Counted from the stretch's first letter, positions 1 to 9,977 are shown. The stretch: DNA of 64,000 nucleotides from Paraburkholderia sp. IMGN_8 (GCF_038050405.1 NZ_CP150900.1:3596001-3660000), one strand, 5' to 3'. Numbers and translations: made by a program. Notes: generated by a model from the sequence alone, not told the origin.

Positions 1-834
1 TTCCGGCTGCGCCATCGCCTTGACCGGCAGGAAAAAAGTCTGCTCCAGCATGAACTGGCCGGACATCACCGCATGCGCGGTCTGGTCGGAGAAACACACC
101 CACACACTGCCGGGCGGAAACGGCATGGTCTCCTGCGGGCACGACTTCTGATACTCGAGATCGGCCTTCATACCGTCGTGCAGATTCAGCATCAGATGGT
201 CGTATTCGCTGCGCGGCGATTTGGTCACGTGCAGCAGGTTCAGCAGCCAGGCCGAGCCGGGCATCTGCGGTTTGATGCGCGGCAGGAAGCGTTTGGCCAT
301 ATCCTCGAACGGCTCGCCGACGCGCCACACGCGTGGCACGCCTTGCGGATTGACGTTGGTGAACACCCGCAGGATGCGCTCGCCGTAGTTCGGCCGCGAC
401 GGGAATGCGTCTACATGCAAACGGCTATCGTCCTTGCGCCAGGACGTCTGGCGCGTTTCCACCTTATGCAGCCGCAGGCTCGTCGGTGCGACGCGCAGCT
501 TGCCGTTGTATTCGGGGAAGAGTCCATCGACCAGCGTGCGCGCATTGGCCTGATACCGCGCGATCAACGCGCGTACCGCCGATTGCGTGACGGCGTCGCC
601 GGCCACGCCGTGCAGCGCGCCGCCATTCGGTTCGAGGCTGATGTTCTTGCGGTTCGGATCGGCGAGCGCCGGATCGAGCAGCGCCTGCTCGCCGCCTTCG
701 ATCGCAAAGCGCAGATTCGGGAAATACAGCACTTTGCCGCGTTCGACGCCGGCCAGCAGCGTCTCACGCGGCACGGACAGGTTGCGTCCGTGCCAGTCAG
801 CGGTGGCAACTTCGATGATCTGGGTTTCGTTCAT
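1..834 (-). CDS. kdoO: Kdo hydroxylase-like dioxygenase (3' end missing)
   Basis: The ATG is at 834 and the frame stays open to the window edge (278 codons seen), so the C-terminus is cut off. It reads as an Fe(II)/2-oxoglutarate dioxygenase of the Kdo 3-hydroxylase (KdoO) family, which hydroxylates Kdo in the LPS inner core to give Ko. Visible support is an HVDAF iron-binding HxD segment near residue 142, followed by RPNYGERILRVFTN, and a late histidine in DQTAHAVMSGQF. It lies 47 bp downstream of waaC on the same strand, which fits a shared inner-core LPS operon. The family call comes from remembered similarity plus context; a generic oxygenase of the same fold is the alternative. Confidence 0.75.
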   Translation of the reverse strand, partial: MNETQIIEVATADWHGRNLSVPRETLLAGVERGKVLYFPNLRFAIEGGEQALLDPALADPNRKNISLEPNGGALHGVAGDAVTQSAVRALIARYQANARTLVDGLFPEYNGKLRVAPTSLRLHKVETRQTSWRKDDSRLHVDAFPSRPNYGERILRVFTNVNPQGVPRVWRVGEPFEDMAKRFLPRIKPQMPGSAWLLNLLHVTKSPRSEYDHLMLNLHDGMKADLEYQKSCPQETMPFPPGSVWVCFSDQTAHAVMSGQFMLEQTFFLPVKAMAQPE

Positions 835-881
835 GGTCGCCCTTGAAAACGGATGGAGCGTAAGGCGAAGTGCACGCCGCG

Positions 882-1883
882 TTACAGCAGGCCGAAACCG
901 GCCAGCGCGGACTTCACCTGTTGCAGCGTGGGCGGCTGCCCGGCCGTGCCGAGATTGACGACGTTCGGCGACCAGTAGCCGCCGGTACGCCACGCGGTGG
1001 AGAAATTGTACAACTCGACCGTCGGCCGCTTCAGCGCCGCCGCGATATGAACTAGACCTGTATCAACACCAACCGTCGCGGCCGCGCCCTCGATCAGGCC
1101 GACCACCGCCGGCAGCGACAGGCGCGGCGGCACGATCGCCGCGGCGCCGAATTCCTTGGCCAGCCGTTCGCTGGTGACGCGCTCTTCTTCGCTGCCCCAC
1201 GGCAACACGATCGACGCACCGCACCGCACCAGCGACTGGCCCAGTTCGATCCAGGCGGTATCAGGCCATTGTTTGTCGGCGCGAGAGGTGGCGTGGACGA
1301 ACACCACGTACGGCACCGGCAGGTTCAGATTCGCCTCCGACAACGCCAGCGCCGCCCGCCCGGTGTCGAGACCGAAATCGATATCATCGGTGGGTTGCGG
1401 CTGCGGGTCGTTCAGCGCCGCGGCCACCAGCCGGCGCGTGCGTTCAACCACGTGAGTGCGCGGCTCGATCGGCACGCGTTTGTCGTAGAAGAAACGCACC
1501 GGCCATTCGAAGCCCGCGCCGTCGGTGCGGTTCGCGAGGCCGACCAGCGGCCCGCGCGCCATCCGCGCGACCCACGCGGTCTTGATGAGCCCCTGGCAGT
1601 CGATCACCAGATCGTAATGCTCGGCGGCGAGCGCGCGGCGAAACGCACCGATCTCGCGCCAGTTGTCGACCGAAAAGAGACGCTTGCGCCAGCGCCGCAG
1701 CGACACGGGAATCGCCCGGTGCACGCCGTTGACGAGCTGCACGAGCCCGACGAAGCTTTCTTCGACGAGCCAGTCGATCTGCGCTTGCGGATGGCGGCGT
1801 CGGATGTCGGCGATCACCGGCATGTTGTGAACGACGTCGCCCAGTGACGACACCCTCACGATCAGTATCTTTTGCACGCTCAA
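882..1883 (-). CDS. waaC: Lipopolysaccharide heptosyltransferase I
   Basis: This is a 333-residue GT9-family enzyme that adds the first L-glycero-D-manno-heptose to Kdo2-lipid A at the cytoplasmic face of the inner membrane. The N-terminus KILIVRVSSLGDVVHNMPV is the classical WaaC/RfaC signature, and the C-terminal half has the ADP-heptose-binding GVDTGLVHIAAALKRPTVELY segment typical of GT9. The length is normal for the family (about 320-340). It is first in a minus-strand pair with the Kdo hydroxylase-like gene, and the phosphomannomutase gene lies 214 bp upstream behind its own terminator. Family identity is secure. Confidence 0.95.
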   Translation of the reverse strand: MSVQKILIVRVSSLGDVVHNMPVIADIRRRHPQAQIDWLVEESFVGLVQLVNGVHRAIPVSLRRWRKRLFSVDNWREIGAFRRALAAEHYDLVIDCQGLIKTAWVARMARGPLVGLANRTDGAGFEWPVRFFYDKRVPIEPRTHVVERTRRLVAAALNDPQPQPTDDIDFGLDTGRAALALSEANLNLPVPYVVFVHATSRADKQWPDTAWIELGQSLVRCGASIVLPWGSEEERVTSERLAKEFGAAAIVPPRLSLPAVVGLIEGAAATVGVDTGLVHIAAALKRPTVELYNFSTAWRTGGYWSPNVVNLGTAGQPPTLQQVKSALAGFGLL

Positions 1884-2012
1884 GTGTGGGAAAACCGGCT
1901 ATCCGGCCCGAAGATGCGTTGAAAGAGCCCCCAAACCTGTCGCTTCGCGCCAGGCCCCCCGAGGGGGGTGAGAGAGGACCGCAATTCTAGCGCGACACGG
2001 GTAAATGACATG

Positions 2013-2048
2013 AAAAAACGCGGCGCGGTAAGTGAAACCCGCGCCGCG
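2013..2048 (-). terminator. Rho-independent terminator after phosphomannomutase gene
   Basis: On the minus strand a perfect 10-bp GC stem (2039-2048 with 2019-2028) is followed at once by six T residues (complement of 2013-2018). It lies about 50 bp past the stop of the gene ending at 2098. A second GC-rich inverted repeat (about 2056-2089, core 2062-2069 with 2075-2082) sits between that stop and this terminator. Confidence 0.85.
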
Positions 2049-2097
2049 TTCGACGGCGGCCCGCGGTTCAATTCGAACCGCGCCGCCGCTGGAGCCT

Positions 2098-3492
2098 TTA
2101 GAACGGCAGCTTCGCGTCGGCCTTCTCCGCGAGGATCACGCGGCGGAAGTCTTCCTGGATGCGCTTGAGCGCTGCGTCGTTATCGGCCTCGAAACGCATC
2201 ACGACCACCGGCGTCGTATTCGACGAACGCGCGAGACCAAAGCCGTCCGGATACTCGACGCGCAGGCCGTCGATCTTCACGACGTCGTCCGCGCCGGTGA
2301 ACTTCGCGTTCTGCTGCAAACGCGCGACCAGTTCGAAGTTTTCGCCTTCTTCGAGCTTCAGTTGCAGTTCCGGCGTGGAATGCGAGTTCGGCAGCGAGTT
2401 CAGCAGCTGGCTCGGATCGGCCACGCGCGTGAGAATTTCCAGCAAACGCGCACCCGTGTACAGGCCGTCGTCGAAGCCGTACCAGCGGTCCTTGAAGAAC
2501 ACGTGGCCGCTCATTTCGCCTGCCAGCGGTGCGCCGGTTTCGCGCAGCTTCGCCTTCACGAGCGAGTGGCCGGTCTTCCACATCAGCGGTTCGCCGCCCT
2601 TGTCCTTCACCCACTTGGCCAGATTGCGCGTGCACTTCACGTCGTAAATGATCTGCGCGCCCTTGTTGCGCGAGAGCACTTCTTCGGCGAACAGCATCAG
2701 TTGGCGGTCCGGATAAATGATCTGGCCGTCTTTGGTGACGACGCCGAGGCGGTCGCCGTCGCCGTCGAACGCGAAACCGATTTCAGCGTCGGTTTCCTTC
2801 AGCGCGCGGATCACGTCCTGGAGATTCTCCGGGTGTGCCGGGTCCGGGTGGTGATTCGGGAAGTTGCCGTCGATCTCGGTGAACAGTTCGACCAGTTCGC
2901 AGCCGAGCTTCTTGAAGAGCTTGGGAGCGAGGCCACCCGCCACGCCATTGCCGGTGTCGACCACGATCTTGATCGGGCGCGCGAGCTTGACGTCGCTGAC
3001 GATGCGATCGAGATACGCATCGGCGATGTCGTACTCGATGTACGTGCCGCTACCCGCGGAGAAGTTATCGTCGACGATGCGCTGATGCAGCGCGAGAATC
3101 TGCTCGCCGTAAATGGCGGTCCCGCGCAGTACCATCTTGAAGCCGTTGTAGTCCGGCGGATTGTGGCTGCCCGTCACGACGATGCACGAATCGACGCGGC
3201 GTTCGCCGCCTTCGAGCTGCAACGGCACGCTGGCCGCGAAGTAGCCGACCGGCGTGGGCACCATGCCGACGTTGACCACGTCGACGCCCGCCGCGCGCAA
3301 GCCGTCCGATAGTGCCTGGATCAGTTCGGGACCCGACAGGCGGCCGTCACGCGCGACCACCACGGCGTCGCCGCCTTGCGCCCGCACCTCGCTGCCGAAC
3401 GCGCGGCCAATCGAACGGGCTGTGTCGGCATCGAGCGTCTTGCCGATCACACCGCGAATGTCATACGCCTTGAAAATAGATTTGGAGATCAT
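2098..3492 (-). CDS. manB: Phosphomannomutase/phosphoglucomutase
   Basis: A 464-residue alpha-D-phosphohexomutase that interconverts hexose 6-phosphate and 1-phosphate, feeding GDP-mannose and UDP/dTDP-glucose synthesis. All family landmarks are visible: the phosphoserine loop VVTGSHNPPDYNGFK, the Mg-binding loop FAFDGDGDRLGV, the sugar-binding GEMSGHVFF segment and a C-terminal phosphate-binding RSSNTTPVVVMRFEA. The length matches AlgC-type enzymes (about 463). It probably supplies mannose-1-phosphate to the ManC encoded at 46132-47547. AlgC/CpsG naming would be equally valid, and which hexose is preferred cannot be read from sequence. Confidence 0.92.
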   Translation of the reverse strand: MISKSIFKAYDIRGVIGKTLDADTARSIGRAFGSEVRAQGGDAVVVARDGRLSGPELIQALSDGLRAAGVDVVNVGMVPTPVGYFAASVPLQLEGGERRVDSCIVVTGSHNPPDYNGFKMVLRGTAIYGEQILALHQRIVDDNFSAGSGTYIEYDIADAYLDRIVSDVKLARPIKIVVDTGNGVAGGLAPKLFKKLGCELVELFTEIDGNFPNHHPDPAHPENLQDVIRALKETDAEIGFAFDGDGDRLGVVTKDGQIIYPDRQLMLFAEEVLSRNKGAQIIYDVKCTRNLAKWVKDKGGEPLMWKTGHSLVKAKLRETGAPLAGEMSGHVFFKDRWYGFDDGLYTGARLLEILTRVADPSQLLNSLPNSHSTPELQLKLEEGENFELVARLQQNAKFTGADDVVKIDGLRVEYPDGFGLARSSNTTPVVVMRFEADNDAALKRIQEDFRRVILAEKADAKLPF

Positions 3493-3797
3493 GTTGGCTC
3501 ACTTGCGTGCAATGGAAAATTTTGACCGGCGCTTCGCTGATTGATCGGTAAATTCGTCGTTAACCAATCGGTACAACCTCGCGAAACGCCCTTGCCGGAA
3601 GCGATCCGGTTCCAACTTATAATTGCGCTTTTCGGACCCGCCTTATAGACGCCTATTCTAATGCTTAGACGCCCTCCTTTTGGAAAGTTGCCGCGACAGT
3701 CGGCCAGGTGGGCAATTGCGCGCGCTGCCACCGCGCGGCTTGCGAGGCTCGCGCCACGCGTTCAATTCGCGCAACCTGATTGGCAAGCGTCGACCGG
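3493..3797. other. Divergent intergenic region with a TATAAT element
   Basis: About 305 bases separate the divergent phosphomannomutase and flippase genes. A consensus-like TATAAT lies at 3618-3623 on the plus strand. The nearest TTGCCG (3592-3597) is 20 bases upstream, which is too far for a good sigma-70 pair, so the promoter assignment is tentative. No other gene is supported here. Confidence 0.4.
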
Positions 3798-5060
3798 ATG
3801 CTGACGCTCAAACGCTTCGCCAACCCCGACGTCACGCGCGCCTTTACCAATATCGTCTGGCTTGGGCTGGAGCGGCTCACGCAGATCGGCGTCGCGATCG
3901 TGATCAGCGGCATGCTGGCGCGCTACTTCGGCCCGGACGTCTTCGGCAAATGGCAGTATGCGAACACGCTGCTGCTGGTGCTTGCGCCGGTCACCTGGGT
4001 GTGCGGCGCGGAGATTCTGGTCCCCACCATCGTCAATCGGCCGCCGGCTCAGCTCGGCACCGTGCTTGGCAGCGCCTTCGCGCTGCGCGTTGCGGTTTCC
4101 GTGGCGGCGCTGCTGCTGACGTGGCTCGGCATCGCGTTGCACTTCTTCGAGCCTCTGGTCGGCGCCATGCTCGCCGGCCTCGCGGTGACGATGCTGTTTC
4201 GCGAACCGTTCGTCGGCGTGATCAATGCGTGGTTGCAAAGCATGACGTACAGCAAGCCGCAGTTGCTCACCAGCATGAGCACCGCGGTGCTGAAGGCGGC
4301 CTTCGTCTATCTGCTGGTGCGCGCCGCGGCTGCGCCTGCGCGCTTCGGCTGGCTGTGGGCACTCGAATCCGCGGCGATCGGCGCCGTTCTGCTGATCTAT
4401 TACATCCGCCGGCATGGCGGCAAGCTCGGCTGGCACGTCGACCGTTCGCTGTTTCGCCACTTCGCGAGCGCGGGCACGGTGTTCTGGCTCGGCCTGATCT
4501 GTATGTATCTGTTCCTGAAACTGGACCGGCTGATGCTCGAACGGGCGATTTCCTTTGCTGACCTCGGACGTTATTCGGCCGCGCAACAGTTGAACGAGAA
4601 CTGGATCACGCTCGCGTTGATGCTCGCGCAGACGATTGCGCCCGCCTTCGTCTATCGCGTGCAGGACGCCGCGCAATTGCGCCGTAACATGTGGCGGCTC
4701 ACCGCGATGACCGCCGCGTTGATGGTAAGCGGCGCGATCGTGCTCGATCTGCTGGCGGGCTTCATCATCCGCCGCGTGTTCGGGCCGGACTATGAAGGCG
4801 CAATCGAGATTTTCCGCTGGGCCGTGTGGCTTTCCGTACCCGCCGGGATCGAAGCGATCGGCAATCTGATCGTGCTGAAATATCAGGCTAAATTCGTGTT
4901 GCTGTCGAAGTGGCTGCTGGCGCTGGCGGTTGCCTTCGTCGTCAATCTGCTGGCGATTCCGAGGCTGGGTCCATACGGCGCGCTGGTGGGTCTCGCGGTC
5001 GGTTATCTGGCTGCTGCGTCGGTCAATCTCTACTACATCCGCTTCAAATTGCGCTCATGA
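3798..5060 (+). CDS. Wzx-like polysaccharide flippase
   Basis: An integral membrane protein of about 420 residues of the MOP/oligosaccharide flippase type. It has around a dozen hydrophobic segments separated by short basic loops, an N-terminal RAFTNIVWLGLERLTQIGVAIVISGMLARYFGP-like segment and a conserved mid-region FLKLDRLMLERAIS. The role would be moving undecaprenyl-PP-linked oligosaccharide across the inner membrane. A TTG at 3780 in frame adds six residues (MASVDR), but the ATG at 3798 gives the usual N-terminus and is preferred; neither has a strong ribosome binding site. The stop overlaps the next start in an ATGA junction, so the downstream GT is probably translationally coupled. Confidence 0.85.
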   Translation: MLTLKRFANPDVTRAFTNIVWLGLERLTQIGVAIVISGMLARYFGPDVFGKWQYANTLLLVLAPVTWVCGAEILVPTIVNRPPAQLGTVLGSAFALRVAVSVAALLLTWLGIALHFFEPLVGAMLAGLAVTMLFREPFVGVINAWLQSMTYSKPQLLTSMSTAVLKAAFVYLLVRAAAAPARFGWLWALESAAIGAVLLIYYIRRHGGKLGWHVDRSLFRHFASAGTVFWLGLICMYLFLKLDRLMLERAISFADLGRYSAAQQLNENWITLALMLAQTIAPAFVYRVQDAAQLRRNMWRLTAMTAALMVSGAIVLDLLAGFIIRRVFGPDYEGAIEIFRWAVWLSVPAGIEAIGNLIVLKYQAKFVLLSKWLLALAVAFVVNLLAIPRLGPYGALVGLAVGYLAAASVNLYYIRFKLRS

Positions 5061-5887
5061 CGAATTCATCCGCCGCCGCGCAGGTTTCCCTCGACGACGT
5101 CGCAGTCCTGATGCCCGCGTATAACGGCCAGGCCGACGTCGATCTCACGCTGGCGTCGTTCAGCGAAAGCGCCCCGGTGCATGTGCTGATCGTCGACGAC
5201 GGCAGCATGCCGCCGATCGTCGCGCCGGCGATTGCCAATATGCATATCGAAGTGCTGCGCATGGCGCAGAACTGCGGCATCGAGCGCGCGCTGCAAACCG
5301 GCATCGACGCTCTCGCCCAACGCGGTTTCCGCTATGCCGCACGTATCGACGCAGGCGATCGCAGCGTGCCGCAACGCCTCGCCAAACAGCGCATGTTCAT
5401 GGAATTGCATCCACAGGTGGCCGGCCTCGGCATGTGGACGCAGGTCGTCACGCGTGAAGGCAAACCGCTCTTCATGCTGACGCCGCCCGCCGAGCCGAAC
5501 GCGATTCGCCGTCTGCGATTTTTCCGCTCGTGCCTCGCTCACCCTTCGATGATGCTGCGTATCGACGCGGTCCGCGCGGTCGGCAACTATCGCGCGCAAT
5601 ACCGCTCGGCGGAAGACCTCGATCTGTTCATGCGTTTGATGGAGCGTTACGACTGCGCGAATCTGCCGGAACTCGGGCTCTACTACGAGCTGAACGAAGG
5701 CGGCATCAGCGCGACCAAACGGCGCCGTCAGGTGAGCTCGACGCTGCGGCTGCAACTGCGCTACTTCAACGCCGCCAATCTGTACGATTGGCTCGGCCTC
5801 GCCAAAAATCTGCTGCACCTGATCACGCCTTACCGCACGTTACAACGGGTCAAACGCACCCTGCTCGCAACGCACGCGAGTCATTAA
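5057..5887 (+). CDS. Glycosyltransferase family 2
   Basis: A 276-residue GT-A-fold enzyme. The N-terminal VAVLMPAYNGQADVDLTLAS and the VLIVDDGS motif (about residues 50-57) bind the nucleotide, RIDAGDRS is in the place of the DxD metal site (here DAGD), and AEDLDLFMRL provides the ED-type catalytic base region near residue 200. It is cytoplasmic with no clear transmembrane segment, transferring an unidentified sugar from an NDP donor. It starts inside the flippase stop codon (ATGA) and is followed 28 bp later by a GT4 gene, so it belongs to the flippase operon. Substrate unknown. Confidence 0.85.
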   Translation: MTNSSAAAQVSLDDVAVLMPAYNGQADVDLTLASFSESAPVHVLIVDDGSMPPIVAPAIANMHIEVLRMAQNCGIERALQTGIDALAQRGFRYAARIDAGDRSVPQRLAKQRMFMELHPQVAGLGMWTQVVTREGKPLFMLTPPAEPNAIRRLRFFRSCLAHPSMMLRIDAVRAVGNYRAQYRSAEDLDLFMRLMERYDCANLPELGLYYELNEGGISATKRRRQVSSTLRLQLRYFNAANLYDWLGLAKNLLHLITPYRTLQRVKRTLLATHASH

Positions 5888-5915
5888 TCCATTCCACCGT
5901 CGAGCCCGTTCCCGC

Positions 5916-7064
5916 ATGAAGCCTGCCTTGAAGTCGACGCCCGCGCTGCGCATTACACTCGTCTGTAACACCGCGTGGGCAATCTATACATATCGGCAAG
6001 GGCTGATCCGCATGCTGGTTGGACGTGGCGTCGATGTGACGGTGCTCGCACCGCGCGATCGCACCTTCGAACTGCTGAGCGCGATGGGTTGCCGCTGCAT
6101 CGAATTGCCGGTGGCATCGAAAGGCACCAATCCGCGAGACGACCTGCGGACGCTTTTGGCGCTGTATCGTTTGTACCGGAGCATTCACCCGCACGTCGTG
6201 TTTCATTACACGATCAAGCCGAATATCTACGGCTCGATCGCGGCGAAACTGGCGGGTGTGCAATCGGTGGCGGTGACGACCGGGCTCGGTTACGTGTTCA
6301 TCCAGCAGAGCCGCGCTGCGCAAGTCGCCAAAAAACTGTACCGGTTCGCCTTCCGTTTCCCGCGCGAAATCTGGTTTTTGAATCGCGACGATCAGGCAGC
6401 GTTTGTCGAGCAGAATTTGTTGGTGCATCCTGAGCGTGCGCGTCTGTTGCATGGCGAAGGCGTCGATCTCGAGCAGTTCGCGTTCACGCCGCTGCCCGAG
6501 CGGGCGGAATTCAAGTTTGTGCTGATCGGGCGGCTCCTGTGGGACAAGGGCGTCGGCGAATATGTCGAAGCCGCGCGGCGTTTGCGTGAACGTTATCCTC
6601 AGACGCGTTTCCAACTGCTCGGCCCGGTCGGCGTCGACAACCCGAGCGCGATCACGCGTGAAGAGGTCGGCGCCTGGGAGCGGGAAGGCATCATCGAGTA
6701 CCTCGGAGAGGCGCACGACGTGCGGCCTTTCATCGCCGATGCGGATTGCATCGTATTGCCGTCGTATCGTGAAGGTGTGCCGCGCACGCTGATGGAAGCC
6801 TCGGCGATGGGCCGGCCGATCGTCACGACCGACGTGCCCGGCTGCCGCGAAGTGGTGGCTGACGGCGTCAATGGCTGGCTGTGCGAAGTGCGCAATGCAG
6901 ACAGTCTCGCGGCGAAACTGGCGCAGATGCTCGACATGAGCAGCGCCGCGCGCCGCGCAATGGCAGAACGCGGCCGACAGAAAGTCGCAGAAGAATTCGA
7001 CGAGCGCGTAGTCGTCGAAACATATAAAGACCTGGTGCAGAAAATGACGGGCGTATTACTTTAA
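5916..7064 (+). CDS. Glycosyltransferase family 4
   Basis: A 382-residue GT-B enzyme. The N-terminal domain opens LRITLVCNTAWAIYTYRQGLIRML; the C-terminal domain carries the donor-binding segments FVLIGRLLWDKGVGEYVEAA (about residues 190-210) and the E-x7-E-like PSYREGVPRTLMEASAMGRPIVTTD. This resembles PglA/WbpT-like HexNAc or Gal transferases that use UDP-sugars on polyprenyl-linked acceptors. It is 12 bp upstream of galE, which would provide UDP-Gal or UDP-GalNAc. The exact donor and acceptor are inferred from context only. Confidence 0.85.
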   Translation: MKPALKSTPALRITLVCNTAWAIYTYRQGLIRMLVGRGVDVTVLAPRDRTFELLSAMGCRCIELPVASKGTNPRDDLRTLLALYRLYRSIHPHVVFHYTIKPNIYGSIAAKLAGVQSVAVTTGLGYVFIQQSRAAQVAKKLYRFAFRFPREIWFLNRDDQAAFVEQNLLVHPERARLLHGEGVDLEQFAFTPLPERAEFKFVLIGRLLWDKGVGEYVEAARRLRERYPQTRFQLLGPVGVDNPSAITREEVGAWEREGIIEYLGEAHDVRPFIADADCIVLPSYREGVPRTLMEASAMGRPIVTTDVPGCREVVADGVNGWLCEVRNADSLAAKLAQMLDMSSAARRAMAERGRQKVAEEFDERVVVETYKDLVQKMTGVLL

Positions 7065-7076
7065 CGGAGCAACAGC

Positions 7077-8099
7077 ATGAGCACGAAGGGCACGATTCTG
7101 GTAACGGGCGGCGCGGGATTTATCGGCTCGCACACCTGTGTCGAACTGCTGAATGGCGGTTTCGACGTCGTGGTAATCGACAATCTCGTGAACAGCAATC
7201 GCGAATCGCTGCGGCGCGTGGAAAAGATCACCGGCAAGGCGGTGGCCTTTTACGAAGCCGACGCGCGCGATGAAGCCGCGCTCAACCGTATCTTCGACGC
7301 GCATCCGATTACGGGCGCGATTCACTTTGCCGCTTTGAAGGCGGTGGGCGAATCGGTTGCCAAGCCGATCCAGTACTACAGCAATAACGTCGGCAGCCTG
7401 CTGACCTTGCTCGGCGTGATGCGCGATCGCAATGTGAAGCAGTTCGTGTTCAGTTCTTCCGCGACGGTTTATGGCGTGCCGAAGAGCTCGCCGATCGATG
7501 AATCGTTTCCGCTTTCCGCGACCAATCCTTATGGGCAATCGAAGCTGATTGCCGAGCAGGTTTTGCGCGATCTGGAGATTGCGGATCCTGGCTGGCGGAT
7601 CGCGACGCTGCGGTATTTCAATCCGGTTGGCGCGCATGAAAGCGGCTTGATCGGCGAGGATCCGGCTGGCATTCCTAACAATCTGATGCCGTATGTGGCG
7701 CAGGTTGCCGTGGGTAAGCTCGAAAAGCTGCGGGTGTTCGGCGGCGATTATGAAACGCCTGACGGCACCGGCGTGCGTGATTACATTCACGTGGTGGATC
7801 TGGCGCGCGGGCATCTGGCGGCGCTCGATGCGCTGGTCGCACGTGATGCGAGTTTCGTCGTGAATCTTGGAACGGGGCAAGGGTACAGCGTGCTGGACGT
7901 GGTCCGCTCGTTCGAGAAGGCGTCAGGCAAACCCGTGCCGTACGAGATCGTGGCGCGCCGTCCGGGCGATGTGGCTTCGTGTTTTGCCGATCCGGCGGCA
8001 GCCGAGCGGATCATCGGCTGGCGCGCGGAGTTCGGTATTGAGCGGATGTGCGCGGATCACTGGCGCTGGCAGTCGACGAATCCGCAAGGATTCGCCTGA
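7077..8099 (+). CDS. galE: UDP-glucose 4-epimerase
   Basis: A 340-residue extended short-chain dehydrogenase that interconverts UDP-Glc and UDP-Gal (or the GlcNAc pair). It has the NAD-binding GGAGFIGSHTCVELL at residues 8-22, the SSSATVYG segment with catalytic Ser/Thr, the YGQSK catalytic Tyr-Lys pair, and GlcNAc/Glc pocket residues in RYFNPVGAHESG. The start at 7077 is supported by a CGGAGC ribosome binding site at about 7065-7070. It is the last gene of the flippase operon. It is the canonical GalE type, unlike the shorter WbiG-type epimerase at 14530. Confidence 0.95.
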   Translation: MSTKGTILVTGGAGFIGSHTCVELLNGGFDVVVIDNLVNSNRESLRRVEKITGKAVAFYEADARDEAALNRIFDAHPITGAIHFAALKAVGESVAKPIQYYSNNVGSLLTLLGVMRDRNVKQFVFSSSATVYGVPKSSPIDESFPLSATNPYGQSKLIAEQVLRDLEIADPGWRIATLRYFNPVGAHESGLIGEDPAGIPNNLMPYVAQVAVGKLEKLRVFGGDYETPDGTGVRDYIHVVDLARGHLAALDALVARDASFVVNLGTGQGYSVLDVVRSFEKASGKPVPYEIVARRPGDVASCFADPAAAERIIGWRAEFGIERMCADHWRWQSTNPQGFA

Positions 8100-8109
8100 A
8101 GCGACTTGT

Positions 8110-8144
8110 GAGCGCCGCGCGCTGAAGCGCGGGCGGCGGCGCTC
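8110..8144. terminator. Stem-loop between convergent galE and chemoreceptor genes
   Basis: A 9-bp perfect stem (8110-8118 with 8136-8144) lies 10 bases after the galE stop. A second repeat (8150-8158 with 8190-8198) reaches into the chemoreceptor stop. There is no T-run, so intrinsic termination is plausible rather than certain. Confidence 0.5.
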
Positions 8145-8188
8145 AATGTGGCGGCTTATTCAGGCACCCGTTATTGAGAGGCGGCCCG

Positions 8189-9739
8189 CTAAGCCGCCAC
8201 CTGAAATACCGCAACCGCGTCGCGCAACACAGCCGCCTGCTCCTCCAGCGATTTCGCCGAAGCCGCGGCTTCTTCGACGAGCGCCGCATTGTGCTGCGTG
8301 ACTTCGTCGATCTGTGAAACCGCCTTGTTGACCTGCTCGATACCGTCGCTCTGTTCGAGCGCGGACGCCTCGATCTCGTTCATGACGCCGGTGACGCGTT
8401 GGACCGCGCTCAGGGCTTCCTGAATCGTCTTCTGCGCGTCGGACACAAGGGAGGCCCCCTCCTGCACCTTCGCGGCCGATTCGCCGATCAACTCCTTGAT
8501 TTCCTTCGCCGCCGCGCCTGAGCGCTGTGCAAGGCTGCGCACTTCCGATGCGACAACCGCGAACCCGCGCCCCTGTTCACCCGCCCGGGCCGCCTCCACT
8601 GCCGCGTTCAGCGCGAGAATATTCGTCTGAAAGGCGATCCCTTCGATCATGCCGATGATCTCGGTCACCTTGCGCGACGACTCGGTAATCCCGTCCATCG
8701 TCTGCGTCACGCGCGACACCACCGATCCGCCGCGCGTCACCGTGTCCAACGCGCCCTGCGCCAATCGATTCGCCTGCCTGGCGTTGTCCGCGTTCTGCTT
8801 CACCGTCGCCGAGAGTTGCTCCATGCTCGCCGCCGTCTGCTGAAGCGCAGCGGCCTGTTGCTCAGTACGCGACGACAGATCCGCATTGCCCGACGCAATC
8901 TCGTTCGCGCCGTGCGTGATCGCCGTCGTGCTGCCGCGCACCTTCGCCACCGTCTCCACGAGGCCGTCGCGCATCTTCGTCAGCGCGCTGAGCAACTGGC
9001 CCATCTCGTTGCGCGATTTGATTGCGATCGCAATCGTCAGATCGCCGGCGGCGATTCGTTCGAAATGTTTAATGGTCACATTGACCGGCTTGATCAGCGC
9101 GGCCGACAAACCGATTCGCGCCGCCACACCGATCACGATCGCAATCGCACCGATCGCGGCGAACAGCAGCGTCGCCAGGCGGAAGCGCTGCGCGCCGGTC
9201 TCGGCCTGCTGGTGTTGATTGCCGACCTGCACGCGTTCGAGCGCATCGATGGCTTTCGAATACGCCGCGTAAAAGTTGTTCGCGGTTTCGCCCTGGATGT
9301 TGCGGAAGGTGTTGAAGTCGAAGTCGGTGAGCGCCTTGAACTCCGGCTCGATGGCCTTGTCGACGAGCGCGGCGCGCGCCTGCTCGACGGCTTGCGCGAG
9401 CTTCTTTTCCTCTTCGCTCACGAACGGGCTCGCCATGTAGTTGCGGAATTCCTTGTTCGACTCGACCAGCACCTTGTGCGCGGCCGGCAACAGATCGTCG
9501 GTCTGCTTGCCGACGCTAAAGAGCGTCTGATACGTGCCGACTGCGAGCTGCACTTGCAGCAGCTTCTCGGAGCTCGCCTTCAGATGCGATAGCGCGGCTG
9601 CGCTGCGCTGCGTCTCGTCGAGGCTGCTATTCGCGAGGTTGAGCGCGCCGTAGCCGACACCGATCACGGTCAGCAGGAAAGCGACGAACACGCTGATGAC
9701 CAGCGTCAGCCCGCCACGAATGGTGATGTTGTTTAGCAT
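8189..9739 (-). CDS. Methyl-accepting chemotaxis protein
   Basis: A 516-residue transmembrane chemoreceptor. In order: TM1 (about 10-30), a helical periplasmic ligand-binding region of roughly 160 residues of four-helix-bundle type, TM2 (about 190-212), HAMP, and a long coiled-coil signalling domain with the tip [20 protein letters not shown]. The start at 9739 is chosen because GGAGA lies just upstream; an upstream in-frame start at 9808 lacks support. The C-terminus ends FQVAA without a CheR/CheB-tethering NWETF-type pentapeptide, so it is probably adapted by other receptors. The ligand is unknown. It sits between polysaccharide genes with no che genes nearby. Confidence 0.95.
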   Translation of the reverse strand: MLNNITIRGGLTLVISVFVAFLLTVIGVGYGALNLANSSLDETQRSAAALSHLKASSEKLLQVQLAVGTYQTLFSVGKQTDDLLPAAHKVLVESNKEFRNYMASPFVSEEEKKLAQAVEQARAALVDKAIEPEFKALTDFDFNTFRNIQGETANNFYAAYSKAIDALERVQVGNQHQQAETGAQRFRLATLLFAAIGAIAIVIGVAARIGLSAALIKPVNVTIKHFERIAAGDLTIAIAIKSRNEMGQLLSALTKMRDGLVETVAKVRGSTTAITHGANEIASGNADLSSRTEQQAAALQQTAASMEQLSATVKQNADNARQANRLAQGALDTVTRGGSVVSRVTQTMDGITESSRKVTEIIGMIEGIAFQTNILALNAAVEAARAGEQGRGFAVVASEVRSLAQRSGAAAKEIKELIGESAAKVQEGASLVSDAQKTIQEALSAVQRVTGVMNEIEASALEQSDGIEQVNKAVSQIDEVTQHNAALVEEAAASAKSLEEQAAVLRDAVAVFQVAA

Positions 9740-9977
9740 TGGGTCTCCGGAACGTCCTGTCGAGCGGCGGCGAAATCGGGGAAACGCCGGCGCGCGGTGC
9801 TGTTTCATGCGCCATTTACACTTCGCCGCATCCAGGTTAACGGCCTTCGCGAGACCCTGTTAAATAGGTGAAATCCATGACAGGCAAGGCTTTGCGGGGC
9901 GCCCCAGACTCACTATCTGGGATATTTCGCGTGATCTACGCGAGCGCTGCTTTTCCGGGCGCAGTGCGTTTCGTTTG

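Noticed and set aside
2032..3312. 426-codon plus-strand frame opposite phosphomannomutase
   Set aside because: The minus-strand gene has phosphoserine and DGDGDR motifs; the plus frame has none.
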